From: Rhabdaerophilum calidifontis
Lineage (GTDB): Bacteria; Pseudomonadota; Alphaproteobacteria; Rhizobiales; Beijerinckiaceae
Length of the DNA: 64,000 bases
Assembly: GCF_008641065.1 (NCBI RefSeq)
Contig: NZ_VTRS01000009.1
Location: 12,501-76,500 of the forward strand
Direction of reading: 5' to 3'
This document shows positions 17,109 through 26,501 of this stretch, in pieces. How positions within the stretch are numbered: the first letter of the stretch is position 1; each line of letters begins with the position of its first letter. Made by a program: the position numbers and the translations under genes. The notes beneath the pieces were generated by a model. The model was not told where the DNA came from. It did not search any database and worked only from the letters and a program-made list of their open reading frames with translations.

Positions 17109-19697
17109 ATGACGCGCGACCTGACGAAGCCCCCGAGCCCGGCGATGCCTTCCGATCCGGCGATGCCGCCCGGCCTGCCCGATCTCCGCCTCCGCATAGC
17201 CAGAACCGGGCTCGCGCTCCTCGTCGAGCGCCTGGTTCCCGCCGCGATGCCGGCGCTCGCCCTGCTCGCGCTGTTCCTCATCGTCGCCTGGGCCGGGCTG
17301 TTCCCGCTCCTTGATCCGGCAGGCCGGATGCTGGTCTCGGGCGGATTCCTGATCGCCGTCCTCGCGGCGCTGCTGCCGCTGCTCCGGCTCCGGCTGCCGC
17401 GCCGGGACGAGATCACCCGCCGGCTCGACGCCTCGCGCCCCGATCTCCACCGCCCGCTCGCCGCGCTTTCGGATTCGCTGGCGACGGCGGGCGATTCCTT
17501 CTCCGCCGCGTTGTGGACGATCCACCGGACCCGCGCCGCCCATGCCGCCGCGGCGCTGGCCGCCGCCTCCGCCGACGCCCGGCTGCGGGCGCGGGACCGG
17601 TACGCGCTCCGGGCCGGGCTGCTGCTCGCGCTGGTCGCGGCCGCCTTCGTGGCGGGGGACGAGCGCCAGACGCGGCTCGCCGCCGCCTTCGATTGGTCGA
17701 GCCCGCGCGTGCCGCCGGTTCCGCCGCGGCTCGACGCCTGGATCGACCCGCCCGCCTATACCGGCCGGCCGCCGATCTTCCTGACCAGCGCCGGCGCGGC
17801 GATCGACGAGGCGATCCGGGTGCCTCTCGGCTCGGTGCTGACGATGCGCCTGACGGAACCGCGCGGCGCCGGCGCCTCCGCTTCGCCGGCCATGCTGGAA
17901 CTGAGCCACGGCGTCGGGCTGCATGCAACGCCGCCGGATACGGCAACACCCGCACGGACAAGTGCATCAGCGCAGCCCGGCATTGCCATCGAGCGCCGCG
18001 TCATCCGCGCGGATGATTCCGTGCGCGCCCTGCGCGGCGGGCGGGAACTCGCCGCCTTCCGGTTCTCCGTGATCCCGGATCGCGCCCCCGCCGCGATCCT
18101 GCGCGAGGTGCGGGCCGAATCCGCAGCGCCGGAGCGGCAGCAGCCGGGCGGCGTCCGGCTCGGCTTCACGCTGGAGGACGATTACGGGATCGCCAAGGCG
18201 GAATTGCTGATCGAGCGGTCCACCCGCGCGCCGGCCGGTGCGGGGCGGACGCTCTTCCCGCCGCCCGGCGCGAATATCCCGCTGCGGCTCGGCGATGGCG
18301 AGGCGATGATCCCGACCGAGGATCACCCCTGGGCCGGCGAGGAGGTGACGATCCGGCTGCGCGTCGAGGACGATATCGGCCAGACGGCCGAGAGCGAGGC
18401 ACGGACGGTGACCCTGCCCGGCCGGCCGTTCTCGCAGGCTCTGGCCCGCGCGCTGGCCGAACAGCGCCGGGCACTGAATTTCTCGCCCGATCTGCTGGCC
18501 GGCATCCGGCTCGCCTTCGACGCATTGCTGTTCGAACCGCAGCGCTTCACCCCGAAGATCGGCGAGTTCCTGGCGCTCGACACCATCCGCAACGGATTGC
18601 GCACCGCGCGCGACGACGAGAAGCTCAAGGCGATTTCCGACGAGATCCACGAGCTCGCGCTCTATATCGAGAACGGCGACATGACGGAAGCGGAGCGGCG
18701 CCTGCGCGAGGCCGAGGCGCGGCTGCGCGACGCGATGGAGCGCAATGCCTCCCCCGAGGAGATCCGCCGCCTCGCCGAGGAACTCCGCCGGGCGATGGAC
18801 CAGTTCCTGCGCGAATTCGCCGAACGCGCCCTGCGCGACCAGGATCGCAACGCCCAGGACCAGACCCCGGCCTCGCCCGAGCGGATGCTGACCCAGCGCG
18901 ACCTCAACGACATGCTCCGCCGTATCGAGGAACTGGCGCGGCAGGGCCGTACGGAGGAGGCGCAGCGCCTTCTCAACGAATTGCGCCAGATGCTCGAGAA
19001 TCTCCGCACCGCGCGCCGCCAGGATGTCGATCCGCGCATGCGCGAACTCGGTCGCCAGATCGAGGAACTCGACCGGCTCCAGCGCGAGCAGCGCGACCTG
19101 CGCGACCGGACCTTCCGCGAGGGGCAGCAGCGCGGCCGCCAGAATCAGCAGGGCCAGGGCGGCGGCCTCGACGAGCAGCAGCAGGCCCTGCGCGAGCGGC
19201 TGCGCCAGCTCCGCGAACGCCTGCGCCAGCGCGGCATGCAGGAGGGCGAGGGCTTCGGCGAGGCCGATCAGGGCATGGAGGATGCCGAGGGCCAGCTCGG
19301 CCAGGGCAATCCCGGCGGCGCGACCGAGGGCCAGCAGCGCGCGCTCGACGGCCTCGGCCGCGCAGCCGAGGGCATGGCGCAGGAACTTCAGCGCCAGCTC
19401 GGTCAGGGCGGCGATCCCGGCGAAGGCACCGACGGTCCCGGCCCCGGCCAGCCGGGCCCCGGCACGCGCGGCCGCGCCGACAGCCGCTACGATCCGCTCG
19501 GGCGGCCACAGAACAACAACCGCCGCGATTTCGAGGATTCCTCGCGCCTCAATGACGAGACCATGCGCGGCACGGTCGAGGGCTCGATCTCCGAACGCGC
19601 CGAACGTGTGCTGCGCGAATTGCGTCGGCGCCTCGGCGAGTTCGAGCGCCCGCGCGAGGAACTCGATTACCTTGAACGGCTGCTGCGCCAGCGCTAG
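17109..19697 (+). CDS. DUF4175 / TIGR02302 family protein
   Basis: Large alphaproteobacterial protein of unknown function, about 860 residues. N-terminal transmembrane helices (ALALLALFLIVAWAGLFPLL and a second pair by residue 170) anchor a periplasmic Ig-like region, followed by long Arg/Glu-rich coiled coil (about 490-700) and a low-complexity Gly/Gln tail (GQQRGRQNQQGQGGG, then GDPGEGTDGPGPGQPGPGTR). The last 60 residues are helical again. The family lies next to lysA in many Rhizobiales. The start is uncertain among 17031 (GTG), 17088 and 17109 (ATG). The envelope location is inferred from the helices. Confidence 0.82.
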   Translation: MTRDLTKPPSPAMPSDPAMPPGLPDLRLRIARTGLALLVERLVPAAMPALALLALFLIVAWAGLFPLLDPAGRMLVSGGFLIAVLAALLPLLRLRLPRRDEITRRLDASRPDLHRPLAALSDSLATAGDSFSAALWTIHRTRAAHAAAALAAASADARLRARDRYALRAGLLLALVAAAFVAGDERQTRLAAAFDWSSPRVPPVPPRLDAWIDPPAYTGRPPIFLTSAGAAIDEAIRVPLGSVLTMRLTEPRGAGASASPAMLELSHGVGLHATPPDTATPARTSASAQPGIAIERRVIRADDSVRALRGGRELAAFRFSVIPDRAPAAILREVRAESAAPERQQPGGVRLGFTLEDDYGIAKAELLIERSTRAPAGAGRTLFPPPGANIPLRLGDGEAMIPTEDHPWAGEEVTIRLRVEDDIGQTAESEARTVTLPGRPFSQALARALAEQRRALNFSPDLLAGIRLAFDALLFEPQRFTPKIGEFLALDTIRNGLRTARDDEKLKAISDEIHELALYIENGDMTEAERRLREAEARLRDAMERNASPEEIRRLAEELRRAMDQFLREFAERALRDQDRNAQDQTPASPERMLTQRDLNDMLRRIEELARQGRTEEAQRLLNELRQMLENLRTARRQDVDPRMRELGRQIEELDRLQREQRDLRDRTFREGQQRGRQNQQGQGGGLDEQQQALRERLRQLRERLRQRGMQEGEGFGEADQGMEDAEGQLGQGNPGGATEGQQRALDGLGRAAEGMAQELQRQLGQGGDPGEGTDGPGPGQPGPGTRGRADSRYDPLGRPQNNNRRDFEDSSRLNDETMRGTVEGSISERAERVLRELRRRLGEFERPREELDYLERLLRQR

Positions 19698-19784
19698 ATG
19701 CCGCCCGGATCATCCGGTGGACGTGTCCAAATCATCGCCGGGACGGACCGCCGGTCCGGCGCGGCAGAAATCGGGAGCGGAATC

Positions 19785-19964
19785 ATGAATACGGCAATCG
19801 GCATCGCGCTCGGCGCGGTGACGCTGGTGCTCTTTTTCGGGCTGGCGAACATGTTGCGCGGCGGCAACAGCAACCGGTCTCAAATGCTGATGCGCTGGCG
19901 CGTCGGCTTGCAGTTCCTCGCGATCGTCGCCATGGTGGCGGTCATGTGGTACCGGGGACTCTGA
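19785..19964 (+). CDS. HIG1-domain twin-transmembrane protein
   Basis: 59-residue inner-membrane protein with two helices separated by the HIG_1 core RSQMLMRWRVGLQF. In mitochondria this domain assists respiratory complex assembly, and alphaproteobacterial versions commonly sit beside the cobalamin adenosyltransferase gene, here about 760 bases downstream. GGGAG seven bases upstream fixes the ATG. The bacterial role is inferred. Confidence 0.88.
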   Translation: MNTAIGIALGAVTLVLFFGLANMLRGGNSNRSQMLMRWRVGLQFLAIVAMVAVMWYRGL

Positions 19965-20031
19965 TCCGGGCCATCCATCCCCGCGTGATCGGGTCGTTCC
20001 CGGCAATCGCTCCGAAAGGTCAGGTTCAACC

Positions 20032-20601
20032 GTGCTCTCCCGGCTCCTCAGAACCGTGTTTCCGCTTGTCCTGCTCTCCGGCATCGCCCAGGCGGCCGAT
20101 GCGCCGGCTTTCGGCACCAGGCCGGTTCCCGCCGGCATTTTCAGCGAGCTTCGGCTCGGCGCGCAGGCCCATGATCCCTGGAGCCCGGAAAAGGGCTCGG
20201 TCGATCTCACCGCGACGGTTCTGTTCGTGAAGCCGTTCCATCTCGACAGCCGCTGGGATTGGGTGGTGCCCCGGCCGCATATCGGCGGCGCGGTCAACCT
20301 CAACAGCGACACGAGCCATGTCAATTTCGGCCTGACCTGGACCTACGACATAACCAGCCGCTTCTTCGTCGAGGCGAGCTTCGGCGGCGCCTTCCACAAC
20401 GGCAAGACCGGCCGTGCCGTGCCGGCGGACCGTTCGGCGCTCGGCTGCTCGCCGCTGTTCCGCGAATCCGCCGGTATCGGCTTCCGCATCGACCAGAACT
20501 GGTCGATCATCGCGCAGGTCGAGCATCTCTCCAATGCCGGGCTCTGCAAGCAGAATCGCGGCCTGACGAATGTCGGCGCCCAGCTCGGCTACCGGTTCTG
20601 A
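20032..20601 (+). CDS. PagL-like lipid A 3-O-deacylase
   Basis: Outer-membrane beta-barrel hydrolase of 189 residues. A GTG start gives signal peptide MLSRLLRTVFPLVLLSGIAQA. Beta strands alternate through the mature part and the protein ends in the outer-membrane signature YRF. The PagL catalytic His-Ser pair is present in VEHLSNAGLCKQNRGLTNVG. The family trims the 3-acyl chain of lipid A. It separates the HIG1 gene from the cobalamin adenosyltransferase gene, so it looks like a local insertion in that pair. Confidence 0.85.
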   Translation: MLSRLLRTVFPLVLLSGIAQAADAPAFGTRPVPAGIFSELRLGAQAHDPWSPEKGSVDLTATVLFVKPFHLDSRWDWVVPRPHIGGAVNLNSDTSHVNFGLTWTYDITSRFFVEASFGGAFHNGKTGRAVPADRSALGCSPLFRESAGIGFRIDQNWSIIAQVEHLSNAGLCKQNRGLTNVGAQLGYRF

Positions 20602-20722
20602 ACCTGGCGACGCCGCTGCCGCGCTGATTTTGCCTGCTTGATTTTTGCGCTCCTCACGCCAGCTTGAGGCAGATGGCGGTTGCCTTGCGCCGCCGATTCT
20701 CCCTCCCGACCCTGGCGACGCG

Positions 20723-21307
20723 ATGGTCAAGCTCAACCGCATCTATACCCGCACCGGCGATGCCGGCACGACCGGACTCGGCGATGGCCGCCGTGTGCCG
20801 AAATCCGATCTCCGCGTCGAGGCTTTCGGCACCGTGGACGAGGCCAACGGCGTGATCGGCCTCGCACGGCTTCACAGCGCCGGCGCGCCCGAGATCGACG
20901 CGATTCTGGCCCGCATCCAGAACGATCTGTTCGATCTCGGCGCCGATCTCTGCACGCCCGTCACCTCCGCGAAGCTCGATTACGAACCGCTGCGCATCAT
21001 CGATGCGCAGGTCGAGCGCCTCGAACGCGAGATCGACGCGATGAATGCCCGGCTGAAGCCGCTGCGCTCCTTCGTCCTGCCCGGCGGCACGCCCGTTGCG
21101 GCCTATCTCCATCTCGCGCGCACCGTCGTCCGGCGCGCCGAACGGCTGATGTGCGAACTCGCCGCCAAGCCCGGCGAAACCGTCGGCGGTGCTGCGCTGC
21201 GCTATGTCAACCGGCTTTCGGACCTGCTCTTCGTGCTGGCGCGGGTCGCCAATGACGACGGCGCCCGCGACGTCACCTGGATTCCCGGCCTGACCCGCGA
21301 CGGCTGA
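20723..21307 (+). CDS. Cob(I)yrinic acid a,c-diamide adenosyltransferase (PduO type)
   Basis: Makes adenosylcobalamin from cob(I)alamin and ATP; 194 residues. The N-terminal ATP motif IYTRTGDAGTTGLGDG and the helical signature FVLPGGTPVAAYLHLARTVVRRAER are both complete. It sits directly upstream of etfBA, as in many Rhizobiales, linking B12-dependent methylmalonyl-CoA chemistry with fatty-acyl electron transfer. The ribosome-binding site is weak. Confidence 0.94.
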   Translation: MVKLNRIYTRTGDAGTTGLGDGRRVPKSDLRVEAFGTVDEANGVIGLARLHSAGAPEIDAILARIQNDLFDLGADLCTPVTSAKLDYEPLRIIDAQVERLEREIDAMNARLKPLRSFVLPGGTPVAAYLHLARTVVRRAERLMCELAAKPGETVGGAALRYVNRLSDLLFVLARVANDDGARDVTWIPGLTRDG

Positions 21308-21475
21308 GCGGGAATCAAAAACCGGCGGCGAGTGTCCGTTTTTTGACTCCAACCGGCCGATCTTCCGGGCTAGCGTGCCGGTGCGCGGCAAGAGGGCTTG
21401 CCACATAGTTCATATGTAAACTACAGAACCTCGCCGGCCGCGCTGACCGGCGGGGAACAAGGACAGGACCGAACC

Positions 21476-22225
21476 ATGAAGATCCTCGTGCCCGTGAAGC
21501 GGGTGGTCGATTACAACGTGAAGATCCGGGTCAAGGCGGACGGGTCGGGCGTCGAACTGGCGAATGTCAAGATGTCGATGAACCCTTTCGACGAGATCGC
21601 GGTCGAAGAGGCGCTGCGTCTTAAGGAAGCAGGCAAGGCAGCGGAAGTGGTCGTGGTTTCGATCGGCCCGGCCGGCGCGGCGGAAACGATCCGCACCGGC
21701 CTCGCGATGGGCGCGGATCGCGGCATCCTGATCAAGACGGATGCGAGCGTGGAGCCGCTCGGCGTCGCCAAGCTGCTCAAGGCCGTGATCGCGAACGAGG
21801 CACCCGGCCTCGTCATCATGGGCAAGCAGGCGATCGACGACGACATGAACGCGACCGGGCAGATGCTCGCGGCGCTGCTCGGCTGGGGCCAGGGCACCTT
21901 CGCGAGCAAGGTCGCGATGGGCGACGGCACGGTTGACGTGACCCGCGAGGTCGATGGCGGATTGCAGACCGTGTCGCTCAAGCTCCCGGCGATCGTCACC
22001 ACCGATCTCCGCCTCAACGAGCCGCGCTACGCCTCACTCCCCAACATCATGAAGGCGAAGAAGAAGCCGCTCGACGAGACGACGCCCGAGGCGCTCGGTA
22101 TCGACATTTCGCCCCGCCTCGAAGTGCTCAGGACCGCTGAGCCGCCGACCCGCAAGGCCGGCGTCAAGGTCGCCTCCGTCGAAGAACTCGTCCAGAAACT
22201 CAAGACCGAAGCGGGGGTGCTGTGA
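21476..22225 (+). CDS. etfB: Electron transfer flavoprotein beta subunit
   Basis: Carries AMP and, with EtfA, passes electrons from acyl-CoA dehydrogenases to ETF-ubiquinone oxidoreductase. 249 residues. The N terminus [19 protein letters not shown] and the ETF-beta signature around [18 protein letters not shown], with the recognition loop, are intact. ATG 21476 is the family-conserved start. The stop overlaps the etfA start (TGATG). Confidence 0.97.
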   Translation: MKILVPVKRVVDYNVKIRVKADGSGVELANVKMSMNPFDEIAVEEALRLKEAGKAAEVVVVSIGPAGAAETIRTGLAMGADRGILIKTDASVEPLGVAKLLKAVIANEAPGLVIMGKQAIDDDMNATGQMLAALLGWGQGTFASKVAMGDGTVDVTREVDGGLQTVSLKLPAIVTTDLRLNEPRYASLPNIMKAKKKPLDETTPEALGIDISPRLEVLRTAEPPTRKAGVKVASVEELVQKLKTEAGVL

Positions 22226-23154
22226 TGGCCGTTCTCGTTCTCGCCGAACATTCCAATTCCGCCCTCAACGAGGCGACCGCCAAGGCCGTGAGCGCGGCCG
22301 GCGGGCTCGGCGGCGACATTCACGTGCTGGTCGCCGGCCAGGGCGCGCGCCCCGCCGCCGAGGCCGCCGCGAAACTCGCCGGCGTGGCGAAGGTGCTGCT
22401 GGCCGAGGATGCCGGGCTCGCCAACGGCCTCGCCGAACCGGTGGCGGATCTGATCGCGCAGCTCGCGCCCGGCTATGACGCCATTGTCGCGCCGGCTACG
22501 GCCAACGGCAAGAACGCGCTGCCGCGTGCGGCGGCGTTGCTCGACGTTCAGGTGATCTCGGGAGTGACGAAGGTGCTCGGACCCGACACGTTCGAGCGGC
22601 CGATCTATGCCGGCAACGCGATCCAGACCGTGAAGTCCAGGGATGCCAGGAAGCTGCTCTCGATCATGACGGCGAGCTTCCCGGCGGCGGGCGCCGGCGG
22701 TGCGGCAAGCATCGAGAGCGTCGCCGCGCCGGCTTCCTCCGGCCTCTCGGCCTTCGTCTCGGAGGAGGTCTCGAAATCGGACCGGCCGGAACTGGCCTCG
22801 GCGAAGATCATCGTCTCGGGCGGGCGCGCGCTCGGCTCGGCGGAGAAATTCCACGAGGTGATCGAGCCGCTGGCGGACAAGCTCGGCGCCGCGATTGGCG
22901 CCTCCCGCGCCGCGGTCGATGCGGGCTACGCGCCCAACGATCTCCAGGTCGGCCAGACCGGCAAGGTGGTGGCGCCGCAGCTCTACATCGCCTGCGGCAT
23001 TTCCGGCGCGATCCAGCATCTCGCGGGCATGAAGGATTCGAAGGTCATCGTCGCGATCAACAAGGACCCGGACGCGCCGATCTTCCAGGTCGCGGATTAC
23101 GGCCTCGTGGCGGATCTCTTCGAAGCCGTTCCGGCCCTGAACAGGGCGCTCTGA
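22225..23154 (+). CDS. etfA: Electron transfer flavoprotein alpha subunit
   Basis: FAD-binding partner of EtfB, 309 residues. The C-terminal FAD domain is complete: [35 protein letters not shown] and [21 protein letters not shown] 22225 overlaps the etfB stop by one base, so the two are translationally coupled. Confidence 0.97.
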   Translation: MAVLVLAEHSNSALNEATAKAVSAAGGLGGDIHVLVAGQGARPAAEAAAKLAGVAKVLLAEDAGLANGLAEPVADLIAQLAPGYDAIVAPATANGKNALPRAAALLDVQVISGVTKVLGPDTFERPIYAGNAIQTVKSRDARKLLSIMTASFPAAGAGGAASIESVAAPASSGLSAFVSEEVSKSDRPELASAKIIVSGGRALGSAEKFHEVIEPLADKLGAAIGASRAAVDAGYAPNDLQVGQTGKVVAPQLYIACGISGAIQHLAGMKDSKVIVAINKDPDAPIFQVADYGLVADLFEAVPALNRAL

Positions 23155-23194
23155 GCCCCGCCGGCCGGAATGCGATGAAAGTTCGGCGAAATCG

Positions 23195-23223
23195 GCCCTC
23201 CGGCGCTTGAGCCGGAGGGCTTT
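23195..23223 (+). terminator. Intrinsic terminator after etfA
   Basis: Perfect 10-bp stem GCCCTCCGGC/GCCGGAGGGC with loop GCTTGA, followed by TTT. It ends the etfBA unit 40 bases after the etfA stop and leaves about 50 bases before the next gene. Confidence 0.85.
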
Positions 23224-23274
23224 GCTGTCCTAGGGTTGATCCATCGGAAAAGCGTGACAGGCGCGGTTATCGGC

Positions 23275-24156
23275 ATGCAGGGCGAGATCAGGACGATCGG
23301 GGTCATCGGGGCGGGGCAGATGGGCTCGGGCATCGCGCATGTCGCGGCGCTCGCAGGCTTCGAGGTGCTGCTCAACGACATCAGCGAGGAGCGCATCCAG
23401 TCCGGCCTCGCGACGATCAACGGCAACATGGCGCGTCAGGTTCAGAAGGGCGCGCTGGAGGAGGCCGCCCGCCAGGCCGCGCTCGGGCGCGTCACGGCGG
23501 CGCCGCTGATGGAGAATCTCGCGCAATGCGACCTCGTGATCGAGGCCGCGACCGAAAACGAGGAGGTGAAGCGCAAGATCTTCGCGCAACTCACGCGCAA
23601 CCTGAAGTCGGACGCCATTCTCGCCTCGAACACCTCCTCGATCTCCATCACCCGGCTCGGCGCCGCGACCGACCGGCCGGAACAGTTCATCGGCATCCAT
23701 TTCATGAACCCCGTGCCGGTGATGCAGCTCGTCGAGATCATCCGCGGGATTGCGACCGACGATACGACCTATGCCCGCGCCAAGGCCTTCTGCGACCGCC
23801 TCGGCAAGACCGTGACGATGAGCGAGGATTTCCCGGCCTTCATCGTCAACCGCATCCTGCTGCCGATGATCAACGAGGCGATCTATACCCTCTACGAAGG
23901 CGTCGGCACGGTGGAGGCGATCGACACCGCGATGCGGCTCGGCGCCAACCACCCGATGGGCCCGCTCCAGCTCGCGGATTTCATCGGGCTCGATACCTGC
24001 CTCTCGATCATGCAGGTGCTGCATGACGGGCTCTCGGACTCGAAATACCGCCCCTGCCCGCTGCTGGTGAAATATGTCGAGGCCGGCTGGCTCGGCCGCA
24101 AGACCAAGCGCGGCTTCTACGATTATCGCGGTGAGAAGCCGGTCCCAACCCGGTGA
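23275..24156 (+). CDS. 3-hydroxybutyryl-CoA dehydrogenase
   Basis: NAD-dependent oxidation of 3-hydroxyacyl-CoA; 293 residues. The Rossmann motif GVIGAGQMGSGIAHV, the catalytic region FIGIHFMNPVPVMQLVEII with the His of the His-Glu pair, and the C-terminal domain GPLQLADFIGLDTCLSIM are all present. Start ATG 23275 aligns with family N termini; a TTG at 23236 would add 13 residues. It follows etfBA but is separated by a terminator. Confidence 0.95.
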   Translation: MQGEIRTIGVIGAGQMGSGIAHVAALAGFEVLLNDISEERIQSGLATINGNMARQVQKGALEEAARQAALGRVTAAPLMENLAQCDLVIEAATENEEVKRKIFAQLTRNLKSDAILASNTSSISITRLGAATDRPEQFIGIHFMNPVPVMQLVEIIRGIATDDTTYARAKAFCDRLGKTVTMSEDFPAFIVNRILLPMINEAIYTLYEGVGTVEAIDTAMRLGANHPMGPLQLADFIGLDTCLSIMQVLHDGLSDSKYRPCPLLVKYVEAGWLGRKTKRGFYDYRGEKPVPTR

Positions 24157-24265
24157 TCCGGGTCGCTTAGCCGCCAAAGTACTTTATTCTTCAATGGCTT
24201 GAGGCGAATCAAGGCGCAGCTGGCGTTCTGGCCTAAGCTGGCATGGTCCCGCACAGGAGTTCGCC

Positions 24266-25099
24266 ATGCTCGATCCCACGCGCGCCGCGCCGTCGGCCTT
24301 CGCCGTGCATCTCGGCGAAAAGCCGAATCATTCCTCCGCCAACGGCACCAAGATCGCGGTTCAAAATGTCGATTTCTTCTACGGGGAGAAACACGCGCTG
24401 AAGGATGTCGCCATCGACATTTTCGAGCGCGAGGTCACTGCCTTCATCGGCCCCTCCGGCTGCGGCAAGACGACGCTGCTGCGCTGCCTCAACCGCTCCT
24501 ACGAGACCATTCCCGGCGCGTATATGACCGGGACGATCCGCCTCGACGGCCACGATATCCATGATCCCGAACTCGACCTGCCGCTGCTGCGCCGGCGCTT
24601 CGGCTGGGTGGCCCAGCGGCCGAACCCCTTCCCCTGGTCGGTCCATACCAATGTCGCCTATGGCGCCTGGCTGCACGGGCTGACCCATGATGCCGCCGAC
24701 ACCGACGCGCTGGTCGAACACTGCCTGCGCCAGGTCGGCCTCTGGGACGAGGTGAAGGACGCACTCGACCAGCCCGGAACCGAACTCTCCGGCGGCCAGC
24801 AGCAGCGGCTCTGCATCGCCCGCGCCCTCGCCTACGCGCCCGACATCCTGCTGATGGACGAACCCGCCTCGGCGCTCGATCCCGGCGCCACCGCCCTGCT
24901 GGAGAACCTCATCGATGAACTCCGCCGCCGCTACACGATCATCATCGTCACTCACAACATGCAGCAGGCGGCGCGGCTCGCCCAGCGCGTGGCGATGTTC
25001 CATCTCGGCCGGCTGGTGGAAACCGGGGATGCGGTCGATATCTTCCTGCGCCCGCGCCACGAGATCACCGCCGCCTTCCTCGAAGGTCGTTTCGGCTGA
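24266..25099 (+). CDS. pstB: Phosphate ABC transporter ATP-binding protein (PstB-like)
   Basis: 277-residue ABC ATPase: Walker A GPSGCGKTT (residues 62-70), Q-loop, signature LSGGQQQR, Walker B ILLMDEPASALDP and H-loop VTHNMQQA. PstB hallmarks such as CLNRSYETIPGA and QRPNPFPWSVHTNVAYG are present. Unusually it stands alone: no pstS, pstC, pstA or phoU flanks it. AGGAG nine bases upstream supports the ATG. It may serve a remote Pst permease or a related transporter. Confidence 0.85.
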   Translation: MLDPTRAAPSAFAVHLGEKPNHSSANGTKIAVQNVDFFYGEKHALKDVAIDIFEREVTAFIGPSGCGKTTLLRCLNRSYETIPGAYMTGTIRLDGHDIHDPELDLPLLRRRFGWVAQRPNPFPWSVHTNVAYGAWLHGLTHDAADTDALVEHCLRQVGLWDEVKDALDQPGTELSGGQQQRLCIARALAYAPDILLMDEPASALDPGATALLENLIDELRRRYTIIIVTHNMQQAARLAQRVAMFHLGRLVETGDAVDIFLRPRHEITAAFLEGRFG

Positions 25100-25346
25100 A
25101 GCACCGGGCAGGATGGGCGGCGGCCGGGCGTTAACGGTTCCTTGCACCCCCCTTCACACGCGCGTCACATCCACCCTACACTAAGAGTGAGAGCCTTTCG
25201 GGTTCGATTCGAGCCCGGCGCGGCTCTACGACGCGGTGATTGTCTCGTTCGCCGCGAAACATCGTTCGGAAAGGCCGTCCAACACGGCGAAGATTGCGTA
25301 TCGGAATAGACAAGGGTCTGCGTAAGCGAAATCCGCGAGGTTGTGC

Positions 25347-25931
25347 GTGACACTTCATGTCCAGCCCAGAGACTTTCATCAGCCGGTTTCACCAGAGGCA
25401 TGCCCCGCCCTGGTGCTGAACGCCGATTACCGGCCACTTTCCTATTACCCGCTCTCGCTCTGGTCCTGGCAGGACGCCATCAAGGCCGTGTTCCTCGACC
25501 GGGTGAACATCGTCTCGGTCTATGACCGGGCGGTCTCCAGCCCCTCCTTCTCGATGCTGCTGCCTTCGGTCGTCTCGCTCAAGACCTATGTGAAGCCGAG
25601 CCGCATCCCCGCCTTCACGCGCTTCAACGTCTTCCTGCGTGACCGTTTCACCTGCCAATATTGCGGGGCGCGCGAGGATCTGACCTTCGATCACGTCATT
25701 CCCCGTTCGAAGGGCGGCCTTACGACCTGGGACAATGTCGTCGCGGCCTGCTCGCCCTGCAACCTGCGCAAGGGCGACCGGCTGCCGATCGAGGTCGAGA
25801 TGTTTCCGGCGCAGCGGCCCTTCGCGCCGACCGTCAACGACCTGCACATGAACGGCCGGTTGTTCCCGCCGAACTACCTGCACGAGAGCTGGGTCGATTA
25901 TCTCTACTGGGACAGCGAACTGGAGCCCTGA
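25347..25931 (+). CDS. HNH endonuclease family protein
   Basis: 194 residues with an HNH domain at about 100-150: zinc pairs CQYC and CSPCN, core FDHVIPRSKGGLTTWDNVVAAC. The N terminus VLNADYRPLSYYPLSLWSWQDAIKAV is the conserved signature of a chromosomal HNH family common in alphaproteobacteria, not an intron or restriction enzyme. GTG 25347 has CGAGG upstream; TTG 25341 is possible. The biological target is unknown. The 247 bases before it show no gene. Confidence 0.87.
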   Translation: MTLHVQPRDFHQPVSPEACPALVLNADYRPLSYYPLSLWSWQDAIKAVFLDRVNIVSVYDRAVSSPSFSMLLPSVVSLKTYVKPSRIPAFTRFNVFLRDRFTCQYCGAREDLTFDHVIPRSKGGLTTWDNVVAACSPCNLRKGDRLPIEVEMFPAQRPFAPTVNDLHMNGRLFPPNYLHESWVDYLYWDSELEP

Positions 25932-25980
25932 GGCATCCGGAAGCGCCACGATCCGGCCTGCCCGCCGCGGATCCCGCCCG

Positions 25981-26487
25981 TCACGCGCTCCGGAGCGAAA
26001 AGCCCCGCGCCGCAGCGGCATAGAGCCCCGTGACCAGCGCCGAGACGACGGCGTTCCAGCCCGCGAAGGACAGGCCGAGCACCCGCAGCGGCGCCTCGTC
26101 GCACAGCACCACCCGCGCCGTGTTCAGCGATTTCCGGAAATCGTCGAGGCTCGGCGCCTCGGTCGTGAGCCGGCCGCCGCAATCCGCCGGCCCCGCCCAG
26201 AGCTTCCATTCGACGCCGGCGTGATAGATCCCGAGCCCGATCGAGACGAGGAAGGCAAGCGCGAGCAACCCGGCGACAAGGGCCGCCGCGCGCGGCGGCA
26301 TGTTCCGACCCCAAACCATCAGGGCCATGGCCGGCGGCAGCGCGATGTAATAGGGCCAGCGTTGCAGGAGGCAGAGCTTGCAGGGCACGTAGCCGAGCCC
26401 GAGTTCTGAGAACCAGGCCCCGCCGATCGCGGCCAGGGCGAGCAGGGTCGCAAGACCCGCCATGCGTCCGGACAGGGTCGCAAACAT
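25981..26487 (-). CDS. dsbB: Disulfide bond formation protein B-like
   Basis: Four-helix inner-membrane quinone reductase that reoxidises DsbA; 168 residues. The first periplasmic CxxC is PCKLCLLQRW, with a second cysteine pair in GPADCGG and VVLCDEA. The hydrophobic segments are placed as in DsbB. It lies 14 bases downstream of the YqaA-type gene, in the same direction. Confidence 0.88.
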   Translation of the reverse strand: MFATLSGRMAGLATLLALAAIGGAWFSELGLGYVPCKLCLLQRWPYYIALPPAMALMVWGRNMPPRAAALVAGLLALAFLVSIGLGIYHAGVEWKLWAGPADCGGRLTTEAPSLDDFRKSLNTARVVLCDEAPLRVLGLSFAGWNAVVSALVTGLYAAAARGFSLRSA

Positions 26488-26501
26488 GGCAGCCTCCGGG
26501 C

